Below, piece by piece: positions 42,958 through 51,669 of a stretch of DNA of 64,000 nt (the first letter of the stretch is position 1; every line of letters starts with the position of its first letter). Origin of the DNA: Microvirga arsenatis (lineage in GTDB: Bacteria; Pseudomonadota; Alphaproteobacteria; Rhizobiales; Beijerinckiaceae). The position numbers and the translations under genes are program-made. The stretch lies in NCBI RefSeq assembly GCF_009910705.1, contig NZ_JAAAXJ010000007.1, forward strand, positions 1 through 64,000, written 5' to 3'. The notes below the pieces were generated by a model. That model made no database searches, was not told where the DNA came from, and was given only the letters and a program-made list of their open reading frames with translations.

Positions 42958-43947
42958 CTATCCCGCCAGGAACTTCGCCAGCGCCAGCGGGTCGACGTTG
43001 CCGCCGCTGATGATGATGCCGACGCGCTTGCCTTCGCAGGGCGCGACGCCGTGCAGCGCGGCGGCCGCGGCGAGGCAGCCGGTGGGCTCCACCACGATCT
43101 TCATGCGCTCGATGAAGAAGCGCATCGTCTCCACGAGCTGCGCATCCGAGACGGTGAGGATGTCGTCGACGAGGGCGCGCATCACCGGGAAGGTCTTGGC
43201 GCCCACATAGGCCGTCTGCGCCCCGTCGGCGATGGTGGAGGGAACGGGGATCTTCACGATGCTTCCTGAGCGGAGCGATTGCTGCGCGTCGTTGCCCGCC
43301 TCCGGCTCGACGCCGTAGATCCGGCACGCGGGCGAGAGCGCCCTGGCGGAGAGCGCGGAGCCTGCGAGCAGCCCGCCGCCGCCGGTGCAGGCGAGCAGAA
43401 TGTCGAGGGGGCCTACCTCCTCGATCAGCTCCTTCGCCGCCGTGCCCTGGCCGGCGATCACGTCCTCGTGGTCGTAGGGCGGGATGAGCGTGAGGCCCCG
43501 CTCCTCGGAGAGCCTGCGCCCGATGGCGTCGCGGTCTTCCGTGTAGCGGTCGTAGAGCACCACCTCGCCGCCGTACCCCTTGGTGGCGGCGAGCTTTATC
43601 GCCGCTGCGTCGCGCGGCATGATGATGACGGTCGGCACGCCCTGAAGCTGGCCGGCATAGGCGATGGCCTGAGCGTGATTGCCGGAGGAGAAGGCCACCA
43701 CGCCCCGCCGCTTCGCTTCCGGAGACAGGCGCGCGATGGCGTTGTAGGCGCCGCGGAACTTGAAGGCGCCCGAGCGCTGGAGGTTCTCCGCCTTGAAGAA
43801 CAGCCGGCCGCCGGTGCGCGCATCGGCGGTGCGGGAGGTCAGCACCGGGGTGCGATGCGCTACTCCCTCGATGCGCTGCGCCGCGGCGCAGACGTCCTCG
43901 TAGGTCGTCAATCGGGATTCCGCGGCTGGGCTGATGGAGGCGCTCAT
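42958..43947 (-). CDS. PLP-dependent threonine/serine dehydratase
   Basis: The 329-residue fold-type II PLP enzyme has the PLP Lys in LQRSGAFKFRGAYNA (about residue 60), SSGNHAQAIAYAG as the phosphate/substrate loop and the glycine loop TGGGGLLAG (about 190). There is no C-terminal regulatory ACT-like domain, so it is the catabolic/racemase-like type rather than the long isoleucine-regulated IlvA. Threonine dehydratase, serine dehydratase/racemase or hydroxyaspartate dehydratase are all possible. It stands alone. Confidence 0.88.
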   Translation of the reverse strand: MSASISPAAESRLTTYEDVCAAAQRIEGVAHRTPVLTSRTADARTGGRLFFKAENLQRSGAFKFRGAYNAIARLSPEAKRRGVVAFSSGNHAQAIAYAGQLQGVPTVIIMPRDAAAIKLAATKGYGGEVVLYDRYTEDRDAIGRRLSEERGLTLIPPYDHEDVIAGQGTAAKELIEEVGPLDILLACTGGGGLLAGSALSARALSPACRIYGVEPEAGNDAQQSLRSGSIVKIPVPSTIADGAQTAYVGAKTFPVMRALVDDILTVSDAQLVETMRFFIERMKIVVEPTGCLAAAAALHGVAPCEGKRVGIIISGGNVDPLALAKFLAG

Positions 43948-44204
43948 GATGATCCGTCGATTCGTCGAATGGTGCTCGAGCCTACACGGTCCCGGCCGCG
44001 ATGTCGGCTCGGAAGGGCAATAAAGAGGGCCTCCTTACCCGAAAGGGGCTAACCCTTTTTCGCACCTGTACAACCTTACATCGGGTTGAGACAAGTCTGC
44101 GGGGCTCCTGAGGAACGCGGCTCTACCGACAGCACAACAGGAAGCGCTTTCCGGCTCGCGCGGCGGCGCACGGCATCCGTGTTGCTCCATCGAATGGAGA
44201 TCAC

Positions 44205-45404
44205 ATGTCCACCTTGCGTTACATCTTCTACGGAGGCGTCGAGGGCTTCTGGCAAAACCAGAACATCAGCGACCTGTCCCTCGTCGACCCGGCCTACGGC
44301 GCGAATGTCGGAAAATACAAGGAGGGCCAGCTCGTCACCGGCTATCTCGCTCTCTCCGGCGAGGCTCTGCAGATCGCCCAGAGCGCGCCGCCCGGAACGC
44401 AGTTCAACCTGCCGAACGGAACGCCCGGGATCGACTTCTTCTTCGAGCAGCCCCGCGTCGGCGACTACACGGAGGAGGACATCGTCGGGAACGTCACGAT
44501 GACCCTCGGCGGGGCGGGCCAGCCCCTCCCGTCCCTGAGGCTCGGCGTCCATGACGGCGCCGACGGCCCCAACGTCCTGATCACCTCCGCCGGCGCGAAC
44601 ATCACCGACGACAACGAGGCCTGGGCCATGGTCGACGGGATCTGGCTGCCCGAGAACGTCACGCCGCTCGTTCTCAGCGGCACCGGCGGTGACAACACCC
44701 TGCGAGGGACGGCCCAGTACAACTTCCTTTCCGGCGGCAACGGCGGGGACACCCTGTTCCTGAAGGCGGGGCAGGGATGGATCTGGGGCGGCAACGGCAG
44801 CGACTCCATCAAGGGCGGCGGCGAGAACGACTTCCTGTTCGGCGGCTACGGCAACGACAAGATCCTCGGCCGCGGCGGCGGCGATCTGATCCGCGGCGGC
44901 GACGGAAGGGACGACCTGCGGGGCGAGCAGGGCGACGACTTCATCCTCGGCGGCACGGGCAACGACTCCGTCAAGGGCGGCAGCGGCAACGACGATCTTC
45001 AGGGCCAGACCGGGCGCGACAGGATCTTCGGCAACGACGGCGCCGACACCATCCGGGGCGGGCTCGACAGCGACACCATCGACGCGGGCAGCGGCAACGA
45101 CCTGATCTTCGACGGCGCCGGCAACGACGTCCTCAAGGGCGGCCCGGGCGAGGACGAGTTCTCGTTCTCGTTCGTTCGAGGCGGCGGCCATGACCGGGTC
45201 ACCGACTTCAGGCCGGGCGAGGATACGATCATCATCGAGGCCGCGTTCTACGAGTCGTTCGAGGAGATGATCGCAGAGAACCATGCCGTGCAGTCCGGCG
45301 AGGATGTGGTGATCACCTATGGTGCCGGGTCCACGATCACCATCGAGGACATGCGCCTTGCCCGGCTGCGGGCGGACGATTTCGCCTTCTCCTCCCCCGG
45401 CTAG
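44205..45404 (+). CDS. RTX-type calcium-binding protein with a different C-terminus
   Basis: The 399-residue protein has an N-terminal domain of about 155 residues I do not recognise (start RYIFYGGVEGFWQNQNISDLS, which looks beta-rich), then about nine RTX nonapeptides in residues 160-325 (GGNGGDTLF, GGNGSDSI, GGYGNDKIL and others). The last 75 residues (VTDFRPGEDTIIIEAAFYE to LRADDFAFS) are a different secretion tail from the module in the other three RTX genes. The ATG has GGAG seven bases upstream. Function is unknown. Confidence 0.85.
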   Translation: MSTLRYIFYGGVEGFWQNQNISDLSLVDPAYGANVGKYKEGQLVTGYLALSGEALQIAQSAPPGTQFNLPNGTPGIDFFFEQPRVGDYTEEDIVGNVTMTLGGAGQPLPSLRLGVHDGADGPNVLITSAGANITDDNEAWAMVDGIWLPENVTPLVLSGTGGDNTLRGTAQYNFLSGGNGGDTLFLKAGQGWIWGGNGSDSIKGGGENDFLFGGYGNDKILGRGGGDLIRGGDGRDDLRGEQGDDFILGGTGNDSVKGGSGNDDLQGQTGRDRIFGNDGADTIRGGLDSDTIDAGSGNDLIFDGAGNDVLKGGPGEDEFSFSFVRGGGHDRVTDFRPGEDTIIIEAAFYESFEEMIAENHAVQSGEDVVITYGAGSTITIEDMRLARLRADDFAFSSPG

Positions 45405-45418
45405 GGACGGACCCACGC

Positions 45419-45450
45419 GATCCGGGCGTCCTTGCGGCACCCGGATCTTT
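45419..45450 (+). terminator. Terminator of the RTX gene at 44205
   Basis: GATCCGGG (45419-45426) pairs with CCCGGATC (45440-45447) and is followed by TTTC. It lies 15 bases after the stop codon. Confidence 0.65.
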
Positions 45451-45545
45451 CGGGAGGACGCGCCCGATCTCCTCACCGGGCCGGAACAGCCTCCCGTCCC
45501 AGCCGTTCATCCTGATTAGGGCAAAGGCTCAACAGGAGGCTATCC

Positions 45546-46607
45546 ATGGACCTATGGCACATGGTCGTGTCGGATCACGCGAATATCGAGGAGCTCTGCC
45601 GTGAGGTGCTGCGCGCCACCGGAACGGGGCCGAACAGCCGGGCCGAGCTCTTCGCCGATCTCCAGGACGAGCTGGAGCGGCACATCGCGGCGCAGCAGAA
45701 CGTGCTCTACCCGGCCCTGCGCGGGCATGAGCGCACGGGAGGCTACGTGGCCGATCTGGAAAGCCGGCAGGACGAGATCCTGCGCCGGCTCGACGAGCTG
45801 GAGGCCCGCCCCGACAAGGACAGCCGCGACTGGGCTGCCGATTTCAAGGACCTGACCGGCTCCATCCGCCACGCCTTCACCCTGGAGGAGAACGGGGTGA
45901 TGATCGTCGCCCGCGGCGTCTTCTCCCCGAGCGAGCTCAAGAGCCTCCAGCGCGAGTACGAGCGCGAGCGCATCGCCTCCTACGAGGCGGGCCGCTGGCA
46001 CCTGCCGCAGGCGATGATGCCGAGCCGCTACGGTCTGCCCACGGGCACGGTGTTCGGGGTGCTGGCCGGCGCGCTGGCCGTGGGTGCGGGCGCCCTGCTG
46101 TGGAGCATGAACCGCTCCGGCGCCATGGGTTCGCGGCCGGACGGGTCCCTGCGCCCGGCGCCGCGGCGGCCGCAGCCGCCGTTCCCGCTCGAGGGCGGCG
46201 TGATCGACCGCAGCCTGGAAGGCTCGCGCCGCGGTGCGACGGACCGGTCCTCGACCGGCGCCCGCACCTATGCGTCAGCCGGCGCGGCCTCGGCCGGCGC
46301 AGGCTCCGCCGCTCAGGGCTCCGGGGCGCAGATGAGCGGCCAGGAGAGCCGGGGAGGAGTCCGGGGGGACGATGCCCTGCTGCACGGCGCGGGTGGATCC
46401 GAGCCGCAGGCGGGCGGCAGCCCCTCCGACGATCACTGGTTCTCCTCGGCCCATCCGCCGCGGGCGCCTTCCGGCCTGTCCTCGCCCCTCCAGCCCGGCG
46501 GAACCCTGCCGGCAGGCGGCCCGGCGCCCTCCGCGGGCTCCATCGGCACCGGCGGCGCGCCGACCGGCGGGGCGGATTCGGGCTCGCCGAAGCACGGCGG
46601 GCGGTAA
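45546..46607 (+). CDS. Hemerythrin-like HHE protein with a membrane segment and long disordered tail
   Basis: Residues 1-125 form a hemerythrin-type four-helix bundle with candidate iron ligands in SDHANIEE, ERHIAAQQNVLYPAL and RHAFTLEENGVM. A membrane helix follows (about 163-185: GTVFGVLAGALAVGAGALLWS). The last 165 residues are Gly/Ser/Pro/Ala-rich low complexity (GGSPSDDHW, PPRAPSGLSSPLQPGG). Hemerythrin domains bind oxygen, nitric oxide or iron; here the membrane tether is unusual. The N-terminus should face the cytoplasm and the tail the periplasm if the helix is single. No operon partner is seen. Confidence 0.78.
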   Translation: MDLWHMVVSDHANIEELCREVLRATGTGPNSRAELFADLQDELERHIAAQQNVLYPALRGHERTGGYVADLESRQDEILRRLDELEARPDKDSRDWAADFKDLTGSIRHAFTLEENGVMIVARGVFSPSELKSLQREYERERIASYEAGRWHLPQAMMPSRYGLPTGTVFGVLAGALAVGAGALLWSMNRSGAMGSRPDGSLRPAPRRPQPPFPLEGGVIDRSLEGSRRGATDRSSTGARTYASAGAASAGAGSAAQGSGAQMSGQESRGGVRGDDALLHGAGGSEPQAGGSPSDDHWFSSAHPPRAPSGLSSPLQPGGTLPAGGPAPSAGSIGTGGAPTGGADSGSPKHGGR

Positions 46608-46612
46608 GGGCA

Positions 46613-46643
46613 AGGATCCCGCGCTGGGGCAGCGCGGGATCCT
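46613..46643. terminator. Bidirectional terminator
   Basis: A perfect 13-base stem (AGGATCCCGCGCT / AGCGCGGGATCCT) with a five-base loop, in the 37 bases between convergent genes. It can serve the hemerythrin gene and the importer unit alike. Confidence 0.8.
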
Positions 46644-46644
46644 C

Positions 46645-47418
46645 TCACGTCTGCCTCACATTCGTGCCCCAGCGCCGGTGCAGGAAGTTCTCCCACGGGG
46701 AGAACAGGGCCCGGTCCACCACGAGGCCGATCACCACGATCACGATCATGATCCCGATCACCTGCTCCATGGCGTTCAGCTCGCGCCCGTAATGGAGCAG
46801 GTGGCCGAGGCCGAAGCCGGTGAGGATCGTCACGTAGATCTCCGCCGCCATCAGCGAGCGCCAGGCGAAGGCCCAGCCCTGCTTCATGCCGCTGACCAGG
46901 AAGGGCAGCGAGGCCGGCAGGATCACCCGCGTCCATTTGTGGAAGCCCTCCGAGCCCATGGTGCGCGCCGCGCGGGCATAGATCGGCGGGATGTTGCGGG
47001 CGCCGTGGTCGGTGGCGATGATCACCGACCACACGGTGCCCATGATCACCACGAACAGCATCGCGCCCTCCGTCTGGCCGAACCATACGAGGGCGAGCGG
47101 CACCCAGCACACGCTCGGCAGGGTCTGGAAGCCGAGCGAGAGCGCGCCGAGGGTGTCCTCGAAGAGCTGCGACGTGCTGGTGAGGAGCCCGAGCGGCAGC
47201 CCGATGAGAACCCCCGCCGCATAGCCGATGAGAAGCCGCTTGAGGGTGACCCAGGTGGATTCCACGAGGGTTCCGTCGAGGAGCGCGCCCCAGATGTACT
47301 CGCCCACGAAGATCGGCGAGGGAAGCAGCACGGCGGACCAGCGGCCGCTGCGAACGGCAAGCTCCCACAATCCGATGAGCAGGGCGAAGAAGAGGAGGGC
47401 GACGGCGATGCGCTTCAT
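46645..47418 (-). CDS. SsuC/TauC-type ABC permease
   Basis: The 257-residue protein has about six membrane helices. TLKRLLIGYAAGVLIGLPLGLL and the EAA-type loop ARAARTMGSEGFHKWTRVILPASLPFLVSG are typical of the aliphatic sulfonate/nitrate/taurine group. Its ATG overlaps the stop of the ATPase gene by four bases (ATGA). It is the last gene of an importer unit read leftward. The exact substrate is not known. Confidence 0.92.
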   Translation of the reverse strand: MKRIAVALLFFALLIGLWELAVRSGRWSAVLLPSPIFVGEYIWGALLDGTLVESTWVTLKRLLIGYAAGVLIGLPLGLLTSTSQLFEDTLGALSLGFQTLPSVCWVPLALVWFGQTEGAMLFVVIMGTVWSVIIATDHGARNIPPIYARAARTMGSEGFHKWTRVILPASLPFLVSGMKQGWAFAWRSLMAAEIYVTILTGFGLGHLLHYGRELNAMEQVIGIMIVIVVIGLVVDRALFSPWENFLHRRWGTNVRQT

Positions 47419-48221
47419 TCGGACGCGGCCTCCATGCGGGTGCCCTTGAGGGCTGCGGCGATCCTCGACGCATGGCCGGCCAGTTCCGGGCTGTTGATGT
47501 CGCGCGGCCGGGGCAGGGGAATGCGGAAGACCTGCTGGATGCGCCCGGGCGAGGGCGACATGAGCACCACCCGGTCGCCGAGGCACACCGCCTCGCGCAC
47601 GTTGTGCGTGACGAATACGATGGTCTTGCGGCTTTCCATCCAGATCCCCTGGATGTCGTCGTAGAGCTGGTCGCGGGTCATGGCGTCGAGGGCGCCGAAG
47701 GGCTCGTCCATGAGCAGCACCTGCGGGTCGGGCGCTAGCGCGCGGGCGAGCGCGACGCGCTGCTTCATGCCGCCCGAGAGCTCGTGCACGTGCGCATGCT
47801 CGAACTTCTCGAGGCCGACGAGCTTCAGGTAGTGGTGCGCGATCTCCTTGCGCTCGGCATTGGTGAGATCCGGCCTCAGCTTCAGGCCGAACATCACGTT
47901 GCCGAAGGCGTCGAGCCAGGGAAAGAGCGCCGATTCCTGGAACATGACGAGGCGCTGCCGTCCCGGCCCCTCCACCGTTCGCCCGTCCGCGAGCACCCGG
48001 CCCGTATCCGGCTTCGTCAGCCCGGCGATGATGTCGAGGAGGGTGGACTTGCCGCAGCCGCTCGGGCCGATGAGGCAGACGAACTCGCCCTCCGCGATCG
48101 TCAGCGACACGTCGTCGAGCGCCTGCACCACGGCGCGCGACGTGAACCACTTGGACACGCCCTCGACGATGAGCTTCGCCGGGCGGGCTGCGCTGGAATC
48201 CGGCGTGAAGGGCTCCATCAA
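47415..48221 (-). CDS. SsuB/TauB-type ABC ATP-binding protein
   Basis: The 268-residue ATPase has Walker A (GPSGCGKST, about residues 54-62), the signature LSGGMKQRVALARAL and Walker B (VLLMDEPFGALDAMT). FVTHNVREAVCLGDRVVLMSPSPGRI is the typical switch and C-terminal region of the nitrate/sulfonate/taurine group. It overlaps the binding-protein gene and the permease gene by four bases each, so all three are translated together. Confidence 0.94.
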   Translation of the reverse strand: MMEPFTPDSSAARPAKLIVEGVSKWFTSRAVVQALDDVSLTIAEGEFVCLIGPSGCGKSTLLDIIAGLTKPDTGRVLADGRTVEGPGRQRLVMFQESALFPWLDAFGNVMFGLKLRPDLTNAERKEIAHHYLKLVGLEKFEHAHVHELSGGMKQRVALARALAPDPQVLLMDEPFGALDAMTRDQLYDDIQGIWMESRKTIVFVTHNVREAVCLGDRVVLMSPSPGRIQQVFRIPLPRPRDINSPELAGHASRIAAALKGTRMEAASE

Positions 48222-49189
48222 GGCGCCTCGATCAGGCGCGCCAGGTCGGGCGCGCCGCGCAGGAAGCCCACCTTCTGGGCGCTGTCCACGAAGGCTTGGA
48301 ACGCCTCGCGGGAGGTATCGGCCGTGACCGTCATGCGGCTCCAGGCGCGCGCGACGAGCTCGGGCGGCATGTCGAGGCGGAACGAGGCCTGCAGCTCATC
48401 GCGGGCCATGCGCTGCGCCTCATCGGGGTTTTGCCGGATCCACTCGGTGAGCTCGCGATGGGCTGCCACGAAGCGCCGGGCGAGATCCCGGTCCTTCGCC
48501 AGGAAGGCGGCGCTCGATACGAGAATCGTGGTGATCGCCTCCTTCTCCTCCACCAGCACCTTGCCGCCCGCCTCCGCTTCGAGCCGCGAGACCCAGGGCT
48601 CCACGGTCCAGACCCCGTCGAGCTGCTTGCTCTGGAACAGGGAGAGCTGGTCGGGATTGCTGGTGGGCACCACCTGGGCATCGCCGCCGGTCTGCGTGAT
48701 GCGCAGGCCCCCGGCGACAAGCCAGGCGCGGGCGGCCACGTCCTGGGTGTTGCCGAATTGCGGGGTGGCGATGCGCTTGCCCTTGAAGTCGGAGGGTTTG
48801 GCCAGGGCGGAATCCCCCTGCACGACGAGGGCTGAGCCTCCGTTCACGGCGCCGGCGATCACGCGCACCTCGGCGCCGCGGGAACGCGCATAGGCGTTCA
48901 GCGCCGGGTTCGGGCCCACATAGGTGAGGTCGAGCGAATTGGCGAAGATCGCCTCCATGGCGCTCGGGCCCGCATTGTAGGCGTACCACTCGATCGTCAC
49001 GCCCGGCCCGAGGCGCTGCGCGAACCAGGAGCGCCCCTGCCGCTCGAAGGCGCGGGCGACCAGGGCCTGCACATGGGTGATGTTGGGGAAATGCCCGACC
49101 CGCAGCGTCGTGGTCTGCTGGGCCGAGACCGATTCAGGGGCCCACGTCCATGCGAAGGCCGCCAAGAGAAGTCGCCATCCGTGCCGCAT
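48218..49189 (-). CDS. SsuA-type substrate-binding protein
   Basis: The 323-residue protein has a signal peptide (RHGWRLLLAAFAWTWAPESVSAQ). The mature part begins TTTLRVGHFPNITHVQALVA and has YNAGPSAMEAIFANSLDLTYVGPNPALNAY and the region RIATPQFGNTQDVAARAWL, the pattern of aliphatic sulfonate or nitrate/taurine binding proteins. The substrate is not certain. It is the first gene of the three-gene importer unit. The ATG at 49189 was chosen because the signal peptide begins there. Confidence 0.9.
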   Translation of the reverse strand: MRHGWRLLLAAFAWTWAPESVSAQQTTTLRVGHFPNITHVQALVARAFERQGRSWFAQRLGPGVTIEWYAYNAGPSAMEAIFANSLDLTYVGPNPALNAYARSRGAEVRVIAGAVNGGSALVVQGDSALAKPSDFKGKRIATPQFGNTQDVAARAWLVAGGLRITQTGGDAQVVPTSNPDQLSLFQSKQLDGVWTVEPWVSRLEAEAGGKVLVEEKEAITTILVSSAAFLAKDRDLARRFVAAHRELTEWIRQNPDEAQRMARDELQASFRLDMPPELVARAWSRMTVTADTSREAFQAFVDSAQKVGFLRGAPDLARLIEAP

Positions 49190-49504
49190 CGATGGATCTC
49201 CCGTCTTGCCATCCAAGGCTAGGGGTTCCGGGGCGAAGGTCAATGGAGGCGGGGCGGCTCGGCTGCGGGAGCGCCCCATCGCGCGGCACGGCCCGAAAAC
49301 TGCCTTTTTGCAGGAAAAACCGGGCTTTCCGCAAAAATCTTAACCGGGCGGTAACCATAACAGGCGCGCAATGATTCCCATTCCGTTGCGTAAAATAACC
49401 GCGACAGCTCTCTCCGGCTCCACTCTCGTTCATGGTCGGGCTCTTCCGGGGATCCGGTGGCGATGGCGTCGCATGAACAGAATTCGATGGGTGGAGATCC
49501 GAGG
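49190..49504. other. Divergent intergenic region between the importer and minD
   Basis: These 315 bases hold the promoters of the leftward importer and the rightward minDE unit. There is no minC or other gene here. An imperfect inverted repeat, TTTTTGCAGGAAA ... TTTCCGCAAAAA (about 49311-49338), is the only structure I see. Nothing else stands out. Confidence 0.6.
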
Positions 49505-50314
49505 ATGGCGAAGGTTCTTGTAGTGACGTCGGGCAAGGGAGGGGTGGGCAAGACCACCTCCACCGCGGCTCTTGGCGCCGCGCTGGCGCAGTCGGGCCAG
49601 AAGGTGGCCGTGGTGGATTTCGATGTGGGCTTGCGCAACCTCGACCTGGTGATGGGAGCCGAGCGCCGGGTGGTGTTCGACCTCGTCAACGTGATCAAGG
49701 GCGATGCCCGGCTCGATCAGGCGCTCATCCGCGACAAGCGCATCGAGACCCTGCACCTGCTGCCGGCTTCCCAGACCCGCGACAAGGACAACCTGACGGA
49801 GGAGGGCGTCGCCCGCGTCATCGCGGGCCTGCGCGAAAAGTTCGACTGGATCATCTGCGACAGCCCGGCTGGCATCGAGCGCGGCGCGACCATGGCCATG
49901 CGCCATGCGGACGTGGCCGTCGTGGTGACGAACCCGGAAGTGTCCTCCATCCGCGACTCCGACCGCATCATCGGCCTGCTCGACTCCAAGACCGAGAAGG
50001 CGGAGAAGGGCGAGCAGGTGGAAAAGCACCTGCTGCTCACCCGCTACGACGCGGCCCGCGCCCAGCGCGGCGAGATCCTGAAGGTCGAGGACGTTCTCGA
50101 CATCCTCTCCATCCCGCTGCTCGCCATCGTCCCGGAAAGCACCGAGGTGCTGCGCTCCTCCAACCTCGGCGCGCCCGTGACCCTGGGCAGCCCGAACTCG
50201 GCCCCGGCCCGCGCCTATTGCGACGCGGTGCGCAAGCTGAAGGGCGAGACCCTCGTCGAGGTGCAGAAGCAGCGCGGCCTTTTCGGCAAACTCTTCGCAC
50301 GGAGGGCCGCATGA
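49505..50314 (+). CDS. minD: Septum site-determining ATPase MinD
   Basis: MinD is the membrane-associated ATPase that places the division site with MinC and MinE. The 269-residue protein has the deviant Walker A ([17 protein letters not shown], about residues 8-24) with the signature Lys, [14 protein letters not shown] and [10 protein letters not shown]. The C-terminal amphipathic helix ([12 protein letters not shown]) is the membrane-targeting sequence. The start is the ATG at 49505, GGAG seven bases upstream. minE overlaps its stop; no minC is adjacent. Confidence 0.97.
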   Translation: MAKVLVVTSGKGGVGKTTSTAALGAALAQSGQKVAVVDFDVGLRNLDLVMGAERRVVFDLVNVIKGDARLDQALIRDKRIETLHLLPASQTRDKDNLTEEGVARVIAGLREKFDWIICDSPAGIERGATMAMRHADVAVVVTNPEVSSIRDSDRIIGLLDSKTEKAEKGEQVEKHLLLTRYDAARAQRGEILKVEDVLDILSIPLLAIVPESTEVLRSSNLGAPVTLGSPNSAPARAYCDAVRKLKGETLVEVQKQRGLFGKLFARRAA

Positions 50315-50583
50315 GCCTGTTCGGATTCTTCAAGCGCCAGACGTCGGCGCCCGTCGCCCGGGAGCGGCTCCAGGTGCTGCTGGCGCACGAGCGCACCGTC
50401 GTGGGCCCGCACTCGGATCTCGTGGCGATCCTGCGCGAGGAGATCATGGCGGTGATCGCCAAGCACATGGCGGTGCCCCAGGACAAGGTGCAGATCAAGA
50501 TGGATCGCGGCGCCTCCGTCTCGACCCTCGAGGTCGACATCGAGATCCCGGCTTCCGTCGTCGGTCTGCGGCCTGCCGCGTAA
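50311..50583 (+). CDS. minE: Cell division topological specificity factor MinE
   Basis: MinE drives the oscillation of MinD by stimulating its ATPase. The 90-residue protein has the usual layout: an N-terminal membrane-contact segment (SLFGFFKRQ), the MinD-binding helix ([16 protein letters not shown]) and a C-terminal dimer domain ([25 protein letters not shown]). Its ATG overlaps the minD stop as ATGA, so translation is coupled. It ends the minDE unit. Confidence 0.96.
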   Translation: MSLFGFFKRQTSAPVARERLQVLLAHERTVVGPHSDLVAILREEIMAVIAKHMAVPQDKVQIKMDRGASVSTLEVDIEIPASVVGLRPAA

Positions 50584-50591
50584 CCGTTTCG

Positions 50592-50626
50592 AGCCGCGGA
50601 CGGCCTGGCCGCCCGCGGCTTGTTTC
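50592..50626 (+). terminator. Terminator after minDE
   Basis: AGCCGCGG (50592-50599) pairs with CCGCGGCT (50613-50620), with inner pairs between, and is followed by TGTTTC. It lies nine bases after the minE stop. Confidence 0.65.
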
Positions 50627-50797
50627 GCAAGATGATGACGTTTCGGATGCGCTTCGGCTCGTGCAGAAAATCCCCGCACCTATCCGAAATAGTCATGGAC
50701 GCGGCCTTGCGCGCGCCGATTGCCACGTCCGTGCCACATCCCCGGTCTAGCGCTTGAGCCCATCGCGGTGTCGCCGTTGAGTATGCGCGAGGATTCC

Positions 50798-51439
50798 ATG
50801 CGGATTGGCAACCTGTCCCCGACCCGGACCGTCCGAGAGCATCGCGACAATGCCATCCTCCAGGGCCTGCGCATTCTCCTGGTGGCTGCGCTCATGGCCG
50901 GGGGATTGCTTGCCCTGTGGCTCTCCTCCGGCAGCGGCGGTCCGCCGGCGGAAGGCATGGTCGTCGTCGCGCCGCCGCAGACCCTGGCCCGCGAGCAGCT
51001 CGCGGCCCTGCCCGATCCCGCAGCCCGGATCCAGGTGGCCGATGCGCAGGAGTTTGCCCCGCCCTCCGTCTCCACGCCGCCCGGCGCCCCTTCTCCCGAT
51101 GCGCCGGCTCCCGTTCCGGAGCAATCCTCGACGGCACAGCCGCAGGACGCGGCCGCCATCGGCGAGCCTTCGCCGCCTCCGGCCCTCGACATGAGCGTCA
51201 CCGGCGCGGTGACGAAGCAGGCGGCGCTCCCCGAACCCGCCGCGCCTGCGCCTGCAACCGTCCCGGTCGATCTCAACACCGCTTCCCTGGAGCAGCTCAA
51301 CTCCCTCAAGGGCGCCGGCGCGCTGGGCCGCGCCATCGTCAAGGGGCGCCCCTACAAGTCCGTGGACGATCTCGTGCGGAAGAAGGTGCTCCGCCGCCCG
51401 GTCTACGAGAAGATCAAGGATCAGGTCACGGTGCGCTGA
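50798..51439 (+). CDS. Membrane-anchored helix-hairpin-helix (ComEA-like) protein
   Basis: The 213-residue protein has a cytoplasmic start, one membrane helix (about residues 25-45: LRILLVAALMAGGLLALWLSS), a Pro/Ala-rich linker (about 50-145) and a C-terminal helix-hairpin-helix domain (VDLNTASLEQLNSLKGAGALGRAIVKGRPY). The last domain resembles the DNA-binding part of ComEA, so it may bind DNA on the periplasmic side, but the usual competence neighbours are absent. The ATG at 50798 has GAGGA six bases upstream; a start five codons earlier is also open. Confidence 0.78.
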   Translation: MRIGNLSPTRTVREHRDNAILQGLRILLVAALMAGGLLALWLSSGSGGPPAEGMVVVAPPQTLAREQLAALPDPAARIQVADAQEFAPPSVSTPPGAPSPDAPAPVPEQSSTAQPQDAAAIGEPSPPPALDMSVTGAVTKQAALPEPAAPAPATVPVDLNTASLEQLNSLKGAGALGRAIVKGRPYKSVDDLVRKKVLRRPVYEKIKDQVTVR

Positions 51440-51669
51440 CCCTCCGGCCGCCCGGCGGGCAACTGCCCCGGCCCTGAAACAGTGCTGCGGCACAAAGATT
51501 TCTGCGACCTTGCGACCCCTCGGGTGCCGTTACGTGAACGGCTTTTTAACCAGCTTCGGGAAATGGTTGCGTTCCGCTCCCGCGACGATGGAGACCGTCG
51601 GACCAGGATTGCTCGCATTCGTCGGGAGCGCGCAATCAGAACCATATCAGGCGCAGAACCGGGGGGACC

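Noticed and set aside
44042..44060. AAAGGG/CCCTTT hairpin followed by T
   Set aside because: It looks like a terminator, but there is no upstream plus-strand gene; it lies between divergent promoters and the stem is short.
44680..45150. Tandem repeats in the RTX gene that could be taken for a CRISPR or microsatellite
   Set aside because: The units encode GGxGxDxx motifs, are not identical and have no spacers. I saw no CRISPR array in the window.
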